Below the pieces are notes generated by a model. The model was given only the letters and a program-made list of their open reading frames with translations. It had not been told where the DNA came from and did no database searches. A stretch of DNA of 37,480 nt. Source: an uncultured Allofournierella sp. (GTDB lineage Bacteria > Bacillota > Clostridia > Oscillospirales > Ruminococcaceae). Where the stretch lies: positions 1-37,480 of the forward strand of contig CALWNE010000051.1 of NCBI GenBank assembly GCA_944382705.1, given 5' to 3'. Positions 30,708 to 37,480 of this stretch are shown piece by piece. The position numbers were made by a program, and so were the translations under genes. Position 1 is the first letter of the stretch, and each line of letters starts with the position of its first letter.

Positions 30708-32074
30708 GCTCGTTCCTCTAAGGTCTTGTATTTTTGCCGCACACCCAGGTATTTGTAGGCCGGGCGGATGATGCGGTTTGCAAACACTACTTCTTCAATT
30801 CGGTGGGCGCACCAGCCGGGAATGCGGCTGATGGCAAACAGCGGGGTATACAAATCCTGCCTGATGCCCAGCATCTTGTAAATCAGGCCGCTGTACAAAT
30901 CCACATTGGCACAAATCATTTTGGTGCCCTTTTCCTCCGCAAATACGCTGGGGGCCAGGGTTTCCACCTGGCGCAGCAGCTCAAAGTCCCGGCCAAAGCC
31001 CTTGGCGTGGGCCATGGCCTCCGCCTTCTGGCGCAGCACCTGGGCACGGGGGTCGATCATAGTGTAGATGGCGTGGCCCATGCCGTAAACCAGGCCGGAG
31101 CCATCCCCTTGCTGGCGGCGCAGAATCCGGCGCAGAAACTCCCGCACCTCGTCCGGGTCGTTGTGGTTTTGGATGCCCGCCTTCAAGCATTCCAGCTGCT
31201 GCATCACCTTCAGGTTTGCGCCGCCGTGCTTGGGGCCCTTCAGGCTGCCAATGGCCGCCGCAATGGCAGAGTAAGTATCGGTACCGGAGCTGGAGAGCAC
31301 CCGGCAGCCGAAGGCCGAGTTATTGCCGCCGCCGTGGTCTGCATGAACCAGCAGGCACAAATCCAGCAGCTTTGCCTCCTCCCGCGTAAACTTCTGGTCC
31401 GCACGGGAGGTGGAAAGAATATGCTCTGCGGTGCTCTGCCCTTCGGTTGGCATATGAAAATAGGTGCTCTGCCGGTCAAAGATGCGCCGCTTCATCTGGT
31501 AGGCGTTCACCATGATGGTGGGCAGGCTGGCAATCAGGGTGATGGACTGGCGCATCAGGTTTTCCAGGCTTACATCATCGGGGTTTTCGTCGTAGCTGTA
31601 CAGGCCCAGCACGCAGTGGGCCATCTTGTTCATGATATTGGGGCTGGGGCAGCGCATCATGGCATCCCCCACAAAGCCATCCGGCAGGTTGTGGTGCTTT
31701 GCCACCAGTACCTGGAACTGCTCCAGCTGGGTTTTGCTGGGCAGGCTGCCAAACAGCAAAAGCCAGCTTACCTCCTCGAACACAAAGCGGTCCTGCTCGC
31801 AGGCTTCCCGCACCAGGTCCTCCAAATCCACGCCCCGGTAAATCAGCCGTCCCGGTGCGGGGAGTTTTTCGCCCTGGGGGCCCATTTCGTAGCCGGTCAC
31901 ATCGCAGATGTTGGTAAGGCCGGCCAGTACGCCGGTGCCATCCGGGTTGCGCAGGCCACGCTTTACCCCCAGCCGCTGGCTGATTTTGGGGTCGATGTAG
32001 TTATTTTTCAGGTACTCCCCGCATAAAAATTCCATATCCGCAGCGGTCCATTCGGTCTGCTGAGCCATTGGCAA
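30704..32074 (-). CDS. Citrate synthase
   Basis: A 456-residue cytoplasmic enzyme condensing oxaloacetate and acetyl-CoA; in a fermenting Clostridium-type cell it feeds 2-oxoglutarate and glutamate synthesis. The catalytic residues are all present: His in VHADHGGGNNSAF, His in GMGHAIYTMIDPR and the late Asp in CANVDLYSG. The first 45 residues extend beyond the compact bacterial enzyme. Two starts compete: TTG at 32074, six bases after AGGGG, and ATG at 32068, twelve bases after it; the difference is two residues. It is followed by a coupled membrane-protein gene and is divergent from the SpoIID gene. Confidence 0.95.
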   Translation of the reverse strand: MPMAQQTEWTAADMEFLCGEYLKNNYIDPKISQRLGVKRGLRNPDGTGVLAGLTNICDVTGYEMGPQGEKLPAPGRLIYRGVDLEDLVREACEQDRFVFEEVSWLLLFGSLPSKTQLEQFQVLVAKHHNLPDGFVGDAMMRCPSPNIMNKMAHCVLGLYSYDENPDDVSLENLMRQSITLIASLPTIMVNAYQMKRRIFDRQSTYFHMPTEGQSTAEHILSTSRADQKFTREEAKLLDLCLLVHADHGGGNNSAFGCRVLSSSGTDTYSAIAAAIGSLKGPKHGGANLKVMQQLECLKAGIQNHNDPDEVREFLRRILRRQQGDGSGLVYGMGHAIYTMIDPRAQVLRQKAEAMAHAKGFGRDFELLRQVETLAPSVFAEEKGTKMICANVDLYSGLIYKMLGIRQDLYTPLFAISRIPGWCAHRIEEVVFANRIIRPAYKYLGVRQKYKTLEERA

Positions 32075-32146
32075 TCACTTCCCCTATTCAAACTGTGCCC
32101 GGCCCCGTTGTGGGACAGGTTCCCCAAAAAATGGGCGATTGATTTC

Positions 32147-32175
32147 ATCTTACACACTTTAGAGGAAAAAAGCAA
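32147..32175 (-). promoter_or_regulatory. possible promoter of the citrate synthase operon
   Basis: Minus strand: TTGCTT (32175-32170), 17-bp spacer, TAAGAT (32152-32147). Confidence 0.4.
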
Positions 32176-32231
32176 GTGCGGCCGGCCCTTCGCCGGGCAA
32201 ATCCGCACCGAATGCGGTATGGAGGTAAAAC

Positions 32232-33278
32232 ATGAAACAAATGGCGTTTGCATTGGCCCTGTTCTGTCTGCTCACCCTGCTGGTTCCCGCCGCCGGGTAC
32301 CTGGCGGGCGGTTACCTGAAACTGCCCACCCAGCCCCTGGCTCTTGCCCAGCCGGACAACCCATCTGACCCCCAGCAGGAGGACTTACAGCAGACAGAAA
32401 CTGCCCAAAGCTCCCCTGCTCCCGCCGGGCAGACCGGTATGATTGTGGTGCAGGATGCCTCCACCGGCCAGGTGCTGGAAATCCCGGTGCTGGAGTACAT
32501 AATTGGTGCCGTGGCCAGCGAAATGCCCATTGACTGGCCGGACGAAGCCCTCAAGGCCCAGGCCATTGCGGCCCACAGCTATGCGCTGTACCAGCGTGAC
32601 CATGCCGACACCGCCGCCCTGGGGGGTGCCTGGTTTTCGGTGGAGCCTGCCAGACGGCTGGGCTACATGAGCCAGGAGGTACTGCAAAGCTACTGGGGGG
32701 ATGCCTTTGAAACCAACTACAACCGGCTCAAGGAGCTGTTCACCCCCCTTGTGGAGACGGTTTTGCTGTACGAGGGGCAGCCGGCAGCGGCCTGCTACCA
32801 CGCCATCAGCAACGGCCGCACCCAGGCAAGCCAGGCGGTGTGGGAACAGAGCCTGCCTTACTTACAGGGGGTGGACTCGCCCCTGGACAAGGGGGTGGAG
32901 GGCTACTCCTGCACGGTGGAATACTCCACCCAGCAGGTGTACGACATTCTGGCCGCTCAGGTGCCCGGTGCCAATCTGGAAGGGGACCCTTCCGGCTGGT
33001 TTGGCAGTACCAGCTGGAACGACTGGGGCTATGTGGACCGGGTGGAAATTGGGGGCGTATTTGTGCGGGGAACCCAGTTCCGGACCCTCATGGGCCTGCG
33101 CAGCAGCTGCTTTAGCATTGAACAGACCGAAAACGGATTTGCCTTTACCACCCTGGGCTACGGCCATGGCGTGGGCCTGAGCCAGAGCGGTGCCGCCGCC
33201 ATGGCAGCCCAGGGGCAAACCTGCCAGGAGATTTTGGCCTGGTACTACCCCGGCACCCAGCTGGGCAGCGCAGAGTAA
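32232..33278 (+). CDS. SpoIID/LytB-domain protein (stage II sporulation protein D type)
   Basis: A 348-residue membrane-anchored extracytoplasmic protein. A hydrophobic helix (4-27) anchors it, a Pro/Gln/Ser linker follows (30-68), then the SpoIID domain (about 70-345). SpoIID is a lytic transglycosylase that trims glycan strands during engulfment; its catalytic Glu corresponds to Glu97 here in GAVASEMPIDWP. Other marks are ALKAQAIAAHSYAL, CYHAISNGRTQ and the C-terminal GYGHGVGLSQSGA. ATG at 32232 follows GGAGG. The usual partners spoIIP and spoIIM are not in the window, so a sporulation role is expected from the family but not shown by context. Confidence 0.93.
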   Translation: MKQMAFALALFCLLTLLVPAAGYLAGGYLKLPTQPLALAQPDNPSDPQQEDLQQTETAQSSPAPAGQTGMIVVQDASTGQVLEIPVLEYIIGAVASEMPIDWPDEALKAQAIAAHSYALYQRDHADTAALGGAWFSVEPARRLGYMSQEVLQSYWGDAFETNYNRLKELFTPLVETVLLYEGQPAAACYHAISNGRTQASQAVWEQSLPYLQGVDSPLDKGVEGYSCTVEYSTQQVYDILAAQVPGANLEGDPSGWFGSTSWNDWGYVDRVEIGGVFVRGTQFRTLMGLRSSCFSIEQTENGFAFTTLGYGHGVGLSQSGAAAMAAQGQTCQEILAWYYPGTQLGSAE

Positions 33279-33352
33279 TCGGCTGCCCGCCTTGGCAAAA
33301 CTTAGGCCGGCTGCCCCTGGCAAGGCCTAGTGCTGCATCAAGCCCGGCGCAC

Positions 33353-33385
33353 AAAAAAGGCATGGCCCGCAGGCCATGCCTTTTT
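33353..33385. terminator. bidirectional intrinsic terminator
   Basis: AAAAAGGCATGGCC / GGCCATGCCTTTTT with a CGCA loop between convergent SpoIID and MsmK-type genes. Confidence 0.88.
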
Positions 33386-33395
33386 ATTTCATCAA

Positions 33396-34508
33396 TCAGT
33401 TCAGGATGGTGAGTTCGGTCTCGGGATCGAACAGGTGAATCTTGTGGGGGTCAAAGGCAACGGTAACGGTGCTGCCGTTCTTTGCCTTGGAGGTGGGAGC
33501 CACACGGGCGGTCATCTTGTTGCCCTTGTATACCAGGTACAGGTAGATTTCGGAGCCCATCAGCTCAGAAACTTCCACAGTGGCTTCCAGGCGGCAGCCG
33601 CCCTTCTTGTTGATGAACTCCTCGTCGTCCTTAATGTCTTCGGGACGAACGCCAGCCTTCACCTTCTTGCCAATGTAGGCATCCAGCTTGCCGTCGGTGG
33701 TCTTTTCGGCGGGCAGGTCCACACGGTCGCCAGCCAAATCCAGGTAGTAGCCCTTTGCATCCTTGTTGAGGGTAGCATCCAGGAAGTTCATCTGGGGGCT
33801 GCCGATGAAGCCGGCCACAAACATATTGATGGGGAAGTCGTACAGGTTCTGGGGAGTATCCACCTGTTGCACAATGCCGTCCTTCATAACCACGATGCGG
33901 TCACCCATGGTCATGGCCTCGGTCTGGTCGTGGGTAACATAGATGAAGGTGGTAGCCAGCTTCTGATGCAACTTGATAATCTCGGTACGCATGCTGGTAC
34001 GCAGCTTTGCGTCCAGGTTGGACAGGGGTTCGTCCAGCAGGAATACAGCCGGGTTACGAACCATGGCGCGGCCCAGGGCAACACGCTGACGCTGACCACC
34101 GGACAGAGCCTTGGGCTTGCGGTCCAGCAGATGCTCAATGTCCAGAACACGGGCGGCCTCACGGACACGCTTGTCGATTTCGGCCTTGTCTACCTTGCGC
34201 AGCTCCAGACCGAAAGCCATGTTCTTGTACACGGTCATGTGGGGGTAGAGGGCGTAGTTCTGGAACACCATGGCGATGTCACGGTCCTTGGGGGCCACAT
34301 CGTTCACCAGGCGGTCGCCAATGTACAGCTCGCCCTTGCTGATTTCTTCCAGACCTGCAATCATACGCAGGGTGGTGGACTTACCACAGCCGGAGGGACC
34401 AACCAGAATGATAAATTCCTTATCAGCGATTTCCAGGTTAAAATCCTTAACTGCGGTTACATCGCCGGGATAAATCTTGTAGATATGCCGTAAGCTGATG
34501 CTTGCCAT
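33396..34508 (-). CDS. MsmK/UgpC-type ABC transporter ATP-binding protein
   Basis: A 370-residue ATPase that powers carbohydrate importers of the CUT1 class; in many Firmicutes one such protein serves several sugar importers. Walker A GPSGCGKST, Q-loop FQNYALYPHM, signature LSGGQRQR, Walker B VFLLDEPLSNLDAKLR, switch His in YVTHDQTEAMTMGDR, then the OB-fold regulatory domain (about 235-370, AGVRPEDI; ending HLFDPETE). The frame runs to 34676, but ATG at 34508 with AAGGAG upstream fits the family start MASISLRHIYKIY. No permease or binding protein is adjacent, which is what is expected of a shared MsmK. Divergent from an AraC regulator through overlapping promoters. Confidence 0.95.
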   Translation of the reverse strand: MASISLRHIYKIYPGDVTAVKDFNLEIADKEFIILVGPSGCGKSTTLRMIAGLEEISKGELYIGDRLVNDVAPKDRDIAMVFQNYALYPHMTVYKNMAFGLELRKVDKAEIDKRVREAARVLDIEHLLDRKPKALSGGQRQRVALGRAMVRNPAVFLLDEPLSNLDAKLRTSMRTEIIKLHQKLATTFIYVTHDQTEAMTMGDRIVVMKDGIVQQVDTPQNLYDFPINMFVAGFIGSPQMNFLDATLNKDAKGYYLDLAGDRVDLPAEKTTDGKLDAYIGKKVKAGVRPEDIKDDEEFINKKGGCRLEATVEVSELMGSEIYLYLVYKGNKMTARVAPTSKAKNGSTVTVAFDPHKIHLFDPETELTILN

Positions 34509-34558
34509 GGGACTACACTCCTTGTTATTTTTTTGGTTTTTAGCTTTTATTGATGCAC

Positions 34559-34588
34559 TTGACGGTGCATTGCCTTCGTTAATATAAT
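34559..34588 (+). promoter_or_regulatory. promoter of the AraC regulator at 34645
   Basis: TTGACG (34559-34564), 18-bp spacer, perfect TATAAT (34583-34588). Its -10 lies on the -10 of the opposite-strand msmK-type promoter. Confidence 0.65.
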
Positions 34589-34608
34589 AATACCAGACTT
34601 TTTGGCAA
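34581..34608 (-). promoter_or_regulatory. promoter of the MsmK-type ATPase gene
   Basis: Minus strand: TTGCCA (34608-34603), 16-bp spacer, TATATT (34586-34581). It overlaps the AraC promoter by six bases, so both cannot be occupied together. Confidence 0.6.
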
Positions 34609-34644
34609 ATGAAATAGTATTTTATTGATATGAGGTAGCAAATA

Positions 34645-35430
34645 TTGATATTTGATTTTACCACCATCTGCTGCACCCAGGAGCAGCTGGATGTACAGTT
34701 TTCGGCCCCTTATCCATTGGAAGGGGCCGGTTTATGGATTGGGCTGATTTCCAGCGGGCAGTGCGCCCTGTCGGGGGATGACTCTCCCCAGATGGCAGGG
34801 GCGGGCAGCGTGCTGCTGGGAGCCGGGCCCCTTCGGCTGGTGCCGGCGGCCCCCTGTCACCTGCTGGCGGTGCGCATTACCGGCAGTGCAGCCAATACCT
34901 TTATGGAGGCACTGCCCCAGCCCATGTTTGCCGCCGGTACCAGCTGCCCCGGTGCGGCGGAGCTGCTGGTGCAGCTGGCGGGCAAGTTAAGCCCACGGCG
35001 CAGCTGCGAGCTTGCCTACCAGCTTTTGTGCGAATGCGCCGAAGCGGACGCCCAGTCCCCCAGCCTGCCGCCGCTGGTGGTATCTGCCATTGCCTTTATG
35101 CGGGAGCACTACGCTGGCCTGTACGGCATCGAGGAGCTGAGCCAGACCCTGGGGGTAAGCAAAAGCCATCTGGTGCGGGTGTTTCACCAATCCGTTGGGG
35201 TTACCCCCGGCCAGTACCTGACCTCGGTACGCATCGAGGCAGCCAAGCAGCTGCTTTGCCGGCCGGACTACACCCTGGAGGTGGTGGCCAGCCTGTGCGG
35301 ATTTTCCGGCGCCAACTATCTGTGCCGGGTGTTCAAAAAGGCCACCGGCCAAAGCCCTGCCGCCTGGCGGGCCTGTGCCGGGCAGCAGCCGGGGCATCTG
35401 CTGCCCCTGGAGCGGGAGCTTTATGTGTAA
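34645..35430 (+). CDS. AraC-family transcriptional regulator, divergent from msmK-type gene
   Basis: A 261-residue regulator: an N-terminal cupin-like sensory part (about 1-140) and a C-terminal AraC domain (about 150-250) with YGIEELSQTLGVSKSHLVRV and VVASLCGFSGANYLCRVF as the two helix-turn-helix motifs and FKKATGQSPAAWR at the end. The start is TTG at 34645, nine bases after GAGG; no ATG lies nearby. Two ATTGATAT words (about 34625 and 34644) flank the start. Given the shared promoter region, regulation of the MsmK-type ATPase and of itself is likely, with a sugar as effector (inference). Confidence 0.88.
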   Translation: MIFDFTTICCTQEQLDVQFSAPYPLEGAGLWIGLISSGQCALSGDDSPQMAGAGSVLLGAGPLRLVPAAPCHLLAVRITGSAANTFMEALPQPMFAAGTSCPGAAELLVQLAGKLSPRRSCELAYQLLCECAEADAQSPSLPPLVVSAIAFMREHYAGLYGIEELSQTLGVSKSHLVRVFHQSVGVTPGQYLTSVRIEAAKQLLCRPDYTLEVVASLCGFSGANYLCRVFKKATGQSPAAWRACAGQQPGHLLPLERELYV

Positions 35431-35600
35431 TTACGGCAGCAAGCCTTGCATAGGATGAAATTTTTTGTGCAAATTTTCTGGCTTTTTGTTGGTTTTCTTT
35501 TTGTTTTTTAAGGCGTATCATTACAGTATCCACAGACGGAAGGTTTGGCTGCTGTCCGGCAGGGTGCAGACTGCCTTACTACAAAAAGGAGTGCGTTTCC

Positions 35601-36338
35601 ATGAACATTGTCGTTACCAAGGATTATGAGGAAAGCTGTGCCTATGTGGCCGATATGATTTGCCAGCTGGTGAAGCAAAAGCCTGCCTGCAAGCTGGGCC
35701 TTGCCACCGGCGGCACCCCGGTGCCCGTTTACAAAAACCTGATTGCCGCCAACCAGGCCGGCCAGGTGGATTTTTCTCAGGTACATACCGTAAATCTGGA
35801 TGAGTACTGCGGCATTCCCGAAACTCACCCCCAGAGCTACCGTTATTTCATGAACACCAACCTGTTTGACCACATCAACATCAACAAGGCCAACACCTAT
35901 GTGGCCAACGGCATGGGGGATGCCCAGGCCAGCGCCGCCCAGCTGGAAGCCAAGGTGTGGGAGGGCGGCACCGCCGACCTTCAGCTGCTGGGCATTGGCA
36001 ACAACGGCCACATTGCCTTTAACGAAGCGGGCGACCACCTGATCAGCGTGGCCCATGTGGAAACCCTTACCGAAAGCACCATCAATGCCAACGCCCGCTT
36101 TTTTGAAAAGAAGGAGGATGTTCCCACCACCGCCATCACCATGGGCATGGGGGATATTCTGGCCGCCAAGCGCATTGTGCTGGTAGCCACCGGCCTGGCC
36201 AAGGCCGAAGCCATCCGGGGCTTGATTATGGACCATGTAATCACCACCCAGAACCCCAGCAGTATGCTGAAAATGCACCAGGATGTTTGGGTTGTGATTG
36301 ACCAGCAGCTGGCCGATGCCGTGGGCTATCGGGGCTGA
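35601..36338 (+). CDS. nagB: Glucosamine-6-phosphate deaminase
   Basis: A 245-residue cytoplasmic enzyme that turns glucosamine 6-phosphate into fructose 6-phosphate and ammonia, the last step of amino-sugar use. Motifs: LATGGTPVPVY (phosphate loop, 34-44), NLDEYCGI with Asp67 as catalytic base, and GIGNNGHIAFNE with His137 and Glu142; Asn135 stands where E. coli has Asp141, as in other Firmicutes. ATG at 35601 follows AAGGAG. There is no nagA beside it. A TATCAT (35516-35521) may be the -10. Flanked by two AraC regulators and close to the sugar-importer ATPase. Confidence 0.95.
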   Translation: MNIVVTKDYEESCAYVADMICQLVKQKPACKLGLATGGTPVPVYKNLIAANQAGQVDFSQVHTVNLDEYCGIPETHPQSYRYFMNTNLFDHININKANTYVANGMGDAQASAAQLEAKVWEGGTADLQLLGIGNNGHIAFNEAGDHLISVAHVETLTESTINANARFFEKKEDVPTTAITMGMGDILAAKRIVLVATGLAKAEAIRGLIMDHVITTQNPSSMLKMHQDVWVVIDQQLADAVGYRG

Positions 36339-36380
36339 TGGCAGCCGTTTTTTCTGCTTTCCTGTGTTCTCACCCTTTCC

Positions 36381-36418
36381 GCAAAGGAGGGCACCCTGCC
36401 GAGGGTGCCCTCCTTTGC
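36381..36418. terminator. strong hairpin after nagB without T run
   Basis: A perfect 16-bp stem GCAAAGGAGGGCACCC / GGGTGCCCTCCTTTGC with a 6-nt loop, 42 bp after nagB. There is no T run on either side, so it may protect the 3' end or terminate poorly. Confidence 0.55.
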
Positions 36419-36542
36419 TGTTGTGCCGCCGATGCAGAACACACTCCACCCCTGCCCCAGCTATAAACACCCCTGGCCAGCAGTCTGCCGCTGGCAGCCC
36501 GGCCGCAGCTGCGCCGCAAAACAGGGGCGCAAACCAGGGCGC

Positions 36543-36596
36543 AAAAAAACACGCCGGTTCGGCCCGCTGGATTGCGAGGCAAACGGCGTGCTTTTT
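36543..36596. terminator. probable bidirectional terminator before the last AraC gene
   Basis: CACGCCG / CGGCGTG arms (36550-36556 and 36584-36590) with a large, partly paired loop, seven A before and five T after. Confidence 0.55.
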
Positions 36597-36628
36597 GTGT
36601 TGGGGAATGTTTGGTTTGGCGGGCTGGG

Positions 36629-37480
36629 TTATTCCTCCCCCCGGCCCCTGCGGCTGAGCACCTTAACGCTGCCGGCATATTCCGAGGGGGTCATGCCGGT
36701 TACCTTTTTAAAATGGCGGGAGAAATAATGGATGGAGTTGTAGCCCAGCAGGGCGGCAATCTCGGTAAAGTTGTGCTCCCCTTCCCGAATCAGCTCCTTG
36801 GCTTTGCGGATTTTCAGGTTGCCAAAGTACTCCATGGCTCCCCCGCCGGTTTTTTCCCGAAAGACCTTTTGCAGGTAGCTTCGGCCCACCAGATTATCCC
36901 GGCAGATGTCGCTGAGGGTAAGCCGCCGCTGGATGTTTTGTTCCAGATAGGCCTGTACCCGGTTTAAAAATTCGTGCTGGCTTCGCTCCCGAATCAGGCT
37001 GCTGGGTTTGCCCACCGCCGGTTCCTTGCTGCGGCAGATCATCTCCAGCAGCATACTTTCCAGCGAAAGGCCAATAATCTGCTCCGCCCCAAAGGGTGCA
37101 TCCGGGCGGCGCAGCAGCTCCTGGGCCAGGGGGTCGTCCAGGGGGGTGCTGAAAGCGGCACCGGCCAGCTCCACAATGCGGGCCATGAGCACCCGCTCGG
37201 TATCCCCCACCGAAATCTGCTTTTGCCGAAAAAAGTCCATTGCCTTATTTTTGCATTCAAAGGAAACAATCACAATGTTGGGGGCGTCCCTGCCGGTGCC
37301 CCGGATGTTGTGATACTCTCCCGGCTGGTGAAAAATCATCTGCCCCCGTTTGAGCAGAATCTCCTGTTCCTCCGCCTGCACATACACCTCGCCCTTGTCC
37401 ACATAGACCAGTTCCCAAAAATCGTGGCTTTCGCCGGTAAAGGCATAGTCCGGGCCATACTCAAAATAATGCACCGAATA
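36629..37480 (-). CDS. AraC-family transcriptional regulator with cupin domain (5' end outside window)
   Basis: At least 283 residues; the frame remains open at the right edge, and the GTG at 37474 is probably internal or very near the true start. The N-terminal part is a cupin sensor (HDFWELVYVDKGEVYV, FHQPGEYHNI), typical of sugar-responsive AraC regulators. The C-terminal part has both helix-turn-helix motifs: LTLSDICRDNLVGRSYLQKVF and FTEIAALLGYNSIHYFSRHF, then FKKVTGMTPSEYA. It is convergent with nagB. Its targets presumably lie beyond the window. Confidence 0.9.
   Translation of the reverse strand, partial: YSVHYFEYGPDYAFTGESHDFWELVYVDKGEVYVQAEEQEILLKRGQMIFHQPGEYHNIRGTGRDAPNIVIVSFECKNKAMDFFRQKQISVGDTERVLMARIVELAGAAFSTPLDDPLAQELLRRPDAPFGAEQIIGLSLESMLLEMICRSKEPAVGKPSSLIRERSQHEFLNRVQAYLEQNIQRRLTLSDICRDNLVGRSYLQKVFREKTGGGAMEYFGNLKIRKAKELIREGEHNFTEIAALLGYNSIHYFSRHFKKVTGMTPSEYAGSVKVLSRRGRGEE

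Overview
The window reads as chromosomal DNA of a Gram-positive, GC-rich member of the Clostridia, most likely Oscillospiraceae (Faecalibacterium/Subdoligranulum-like). That placement is inferred from gene content (T-box controlled thrS, RNase Y, SpoIID, an AbrB/SpoVT regulator, MsmK-type ATPase, type I GAPDH), strong AAGGAGG ribosome binding sites with several TTG/GTG starts, sigma-A type promoters, and frequent hairpin-plus-T-run terminators. No search was run.

Layout. 1-3.9 kb: tail of an SGNH/DltD-like protein, trpS, an AbrB-like regulator with a Cys4 tail, a convergent XRE regulator, and a TTG-start histidine phosphatase. 4.0-7.1 kb: an AraC regulator divergent from an Old-Yellow-Enzyme/2,4-dienoyl-CoA-reductase-like flavoenzyme. 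7.2-12.2 kb (minus strand): a complete polar amino-acid ABC importer, preceded by two tandem DUF3048 (YerB-like) lipoproteins. 12.8-17.3 kb: tRNA-Lys(TTT), thrS with a full T-box leader, and divergent rny. 17.4-20.6 kb: a small membrane protein, a GNAT gene with an apparent frameshift, and a two-gene CobW/COG0523 locus (a metal-chaperone GTPase with a His/Cys repeat, followed by a degenerate CobW-like domain joined to a DUF1980/YcgQ-like domain). 20.9-24.3 kb: two metallopeptidases, M24 (Xaa-Pro aminopeptidase) and M32 carboxypeptidase. 24.6-27.0 kb: a WG-repeat lipoprotein behind a structured leader and a DUF2500-like small membrane protein. 27.4-32.1 kb: gapA, asparaginase, citrate synthase translationally coupled to a multi-pass membrane protein. 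32.2-37.5 kb: SpoIID, MsmK-type sugar-importer ATPase divergent from an AraC regulator, nagB, and a second AraC regulator that runs off the right edge.

How it works together. Most genes are housekeeping units with their own promoter and terminator; convergent pairs usually share a bidirectional terminator. Three modules have an internal logic: (i) amino-acid and peptide use (ABC importer, PepP, M32 peptidase, asparaginase); (ii) amino-sugar/carbohydrate use (MsmK, nagB, AraC regulators); (iii) a metal-handling pair (CobW plus CobW-DUF1980). I see no prophage, insertion sequence, CRISPR array, rRNA or defence system.

The best candidates for something under-described are the CobW/CobW-DUF1980 pair, the hairpin-rich leader (or small RNA) at 24603-24847, the overlapping divergent promoters between msmK and its AraC neighbour, and the thrS/rny control region.
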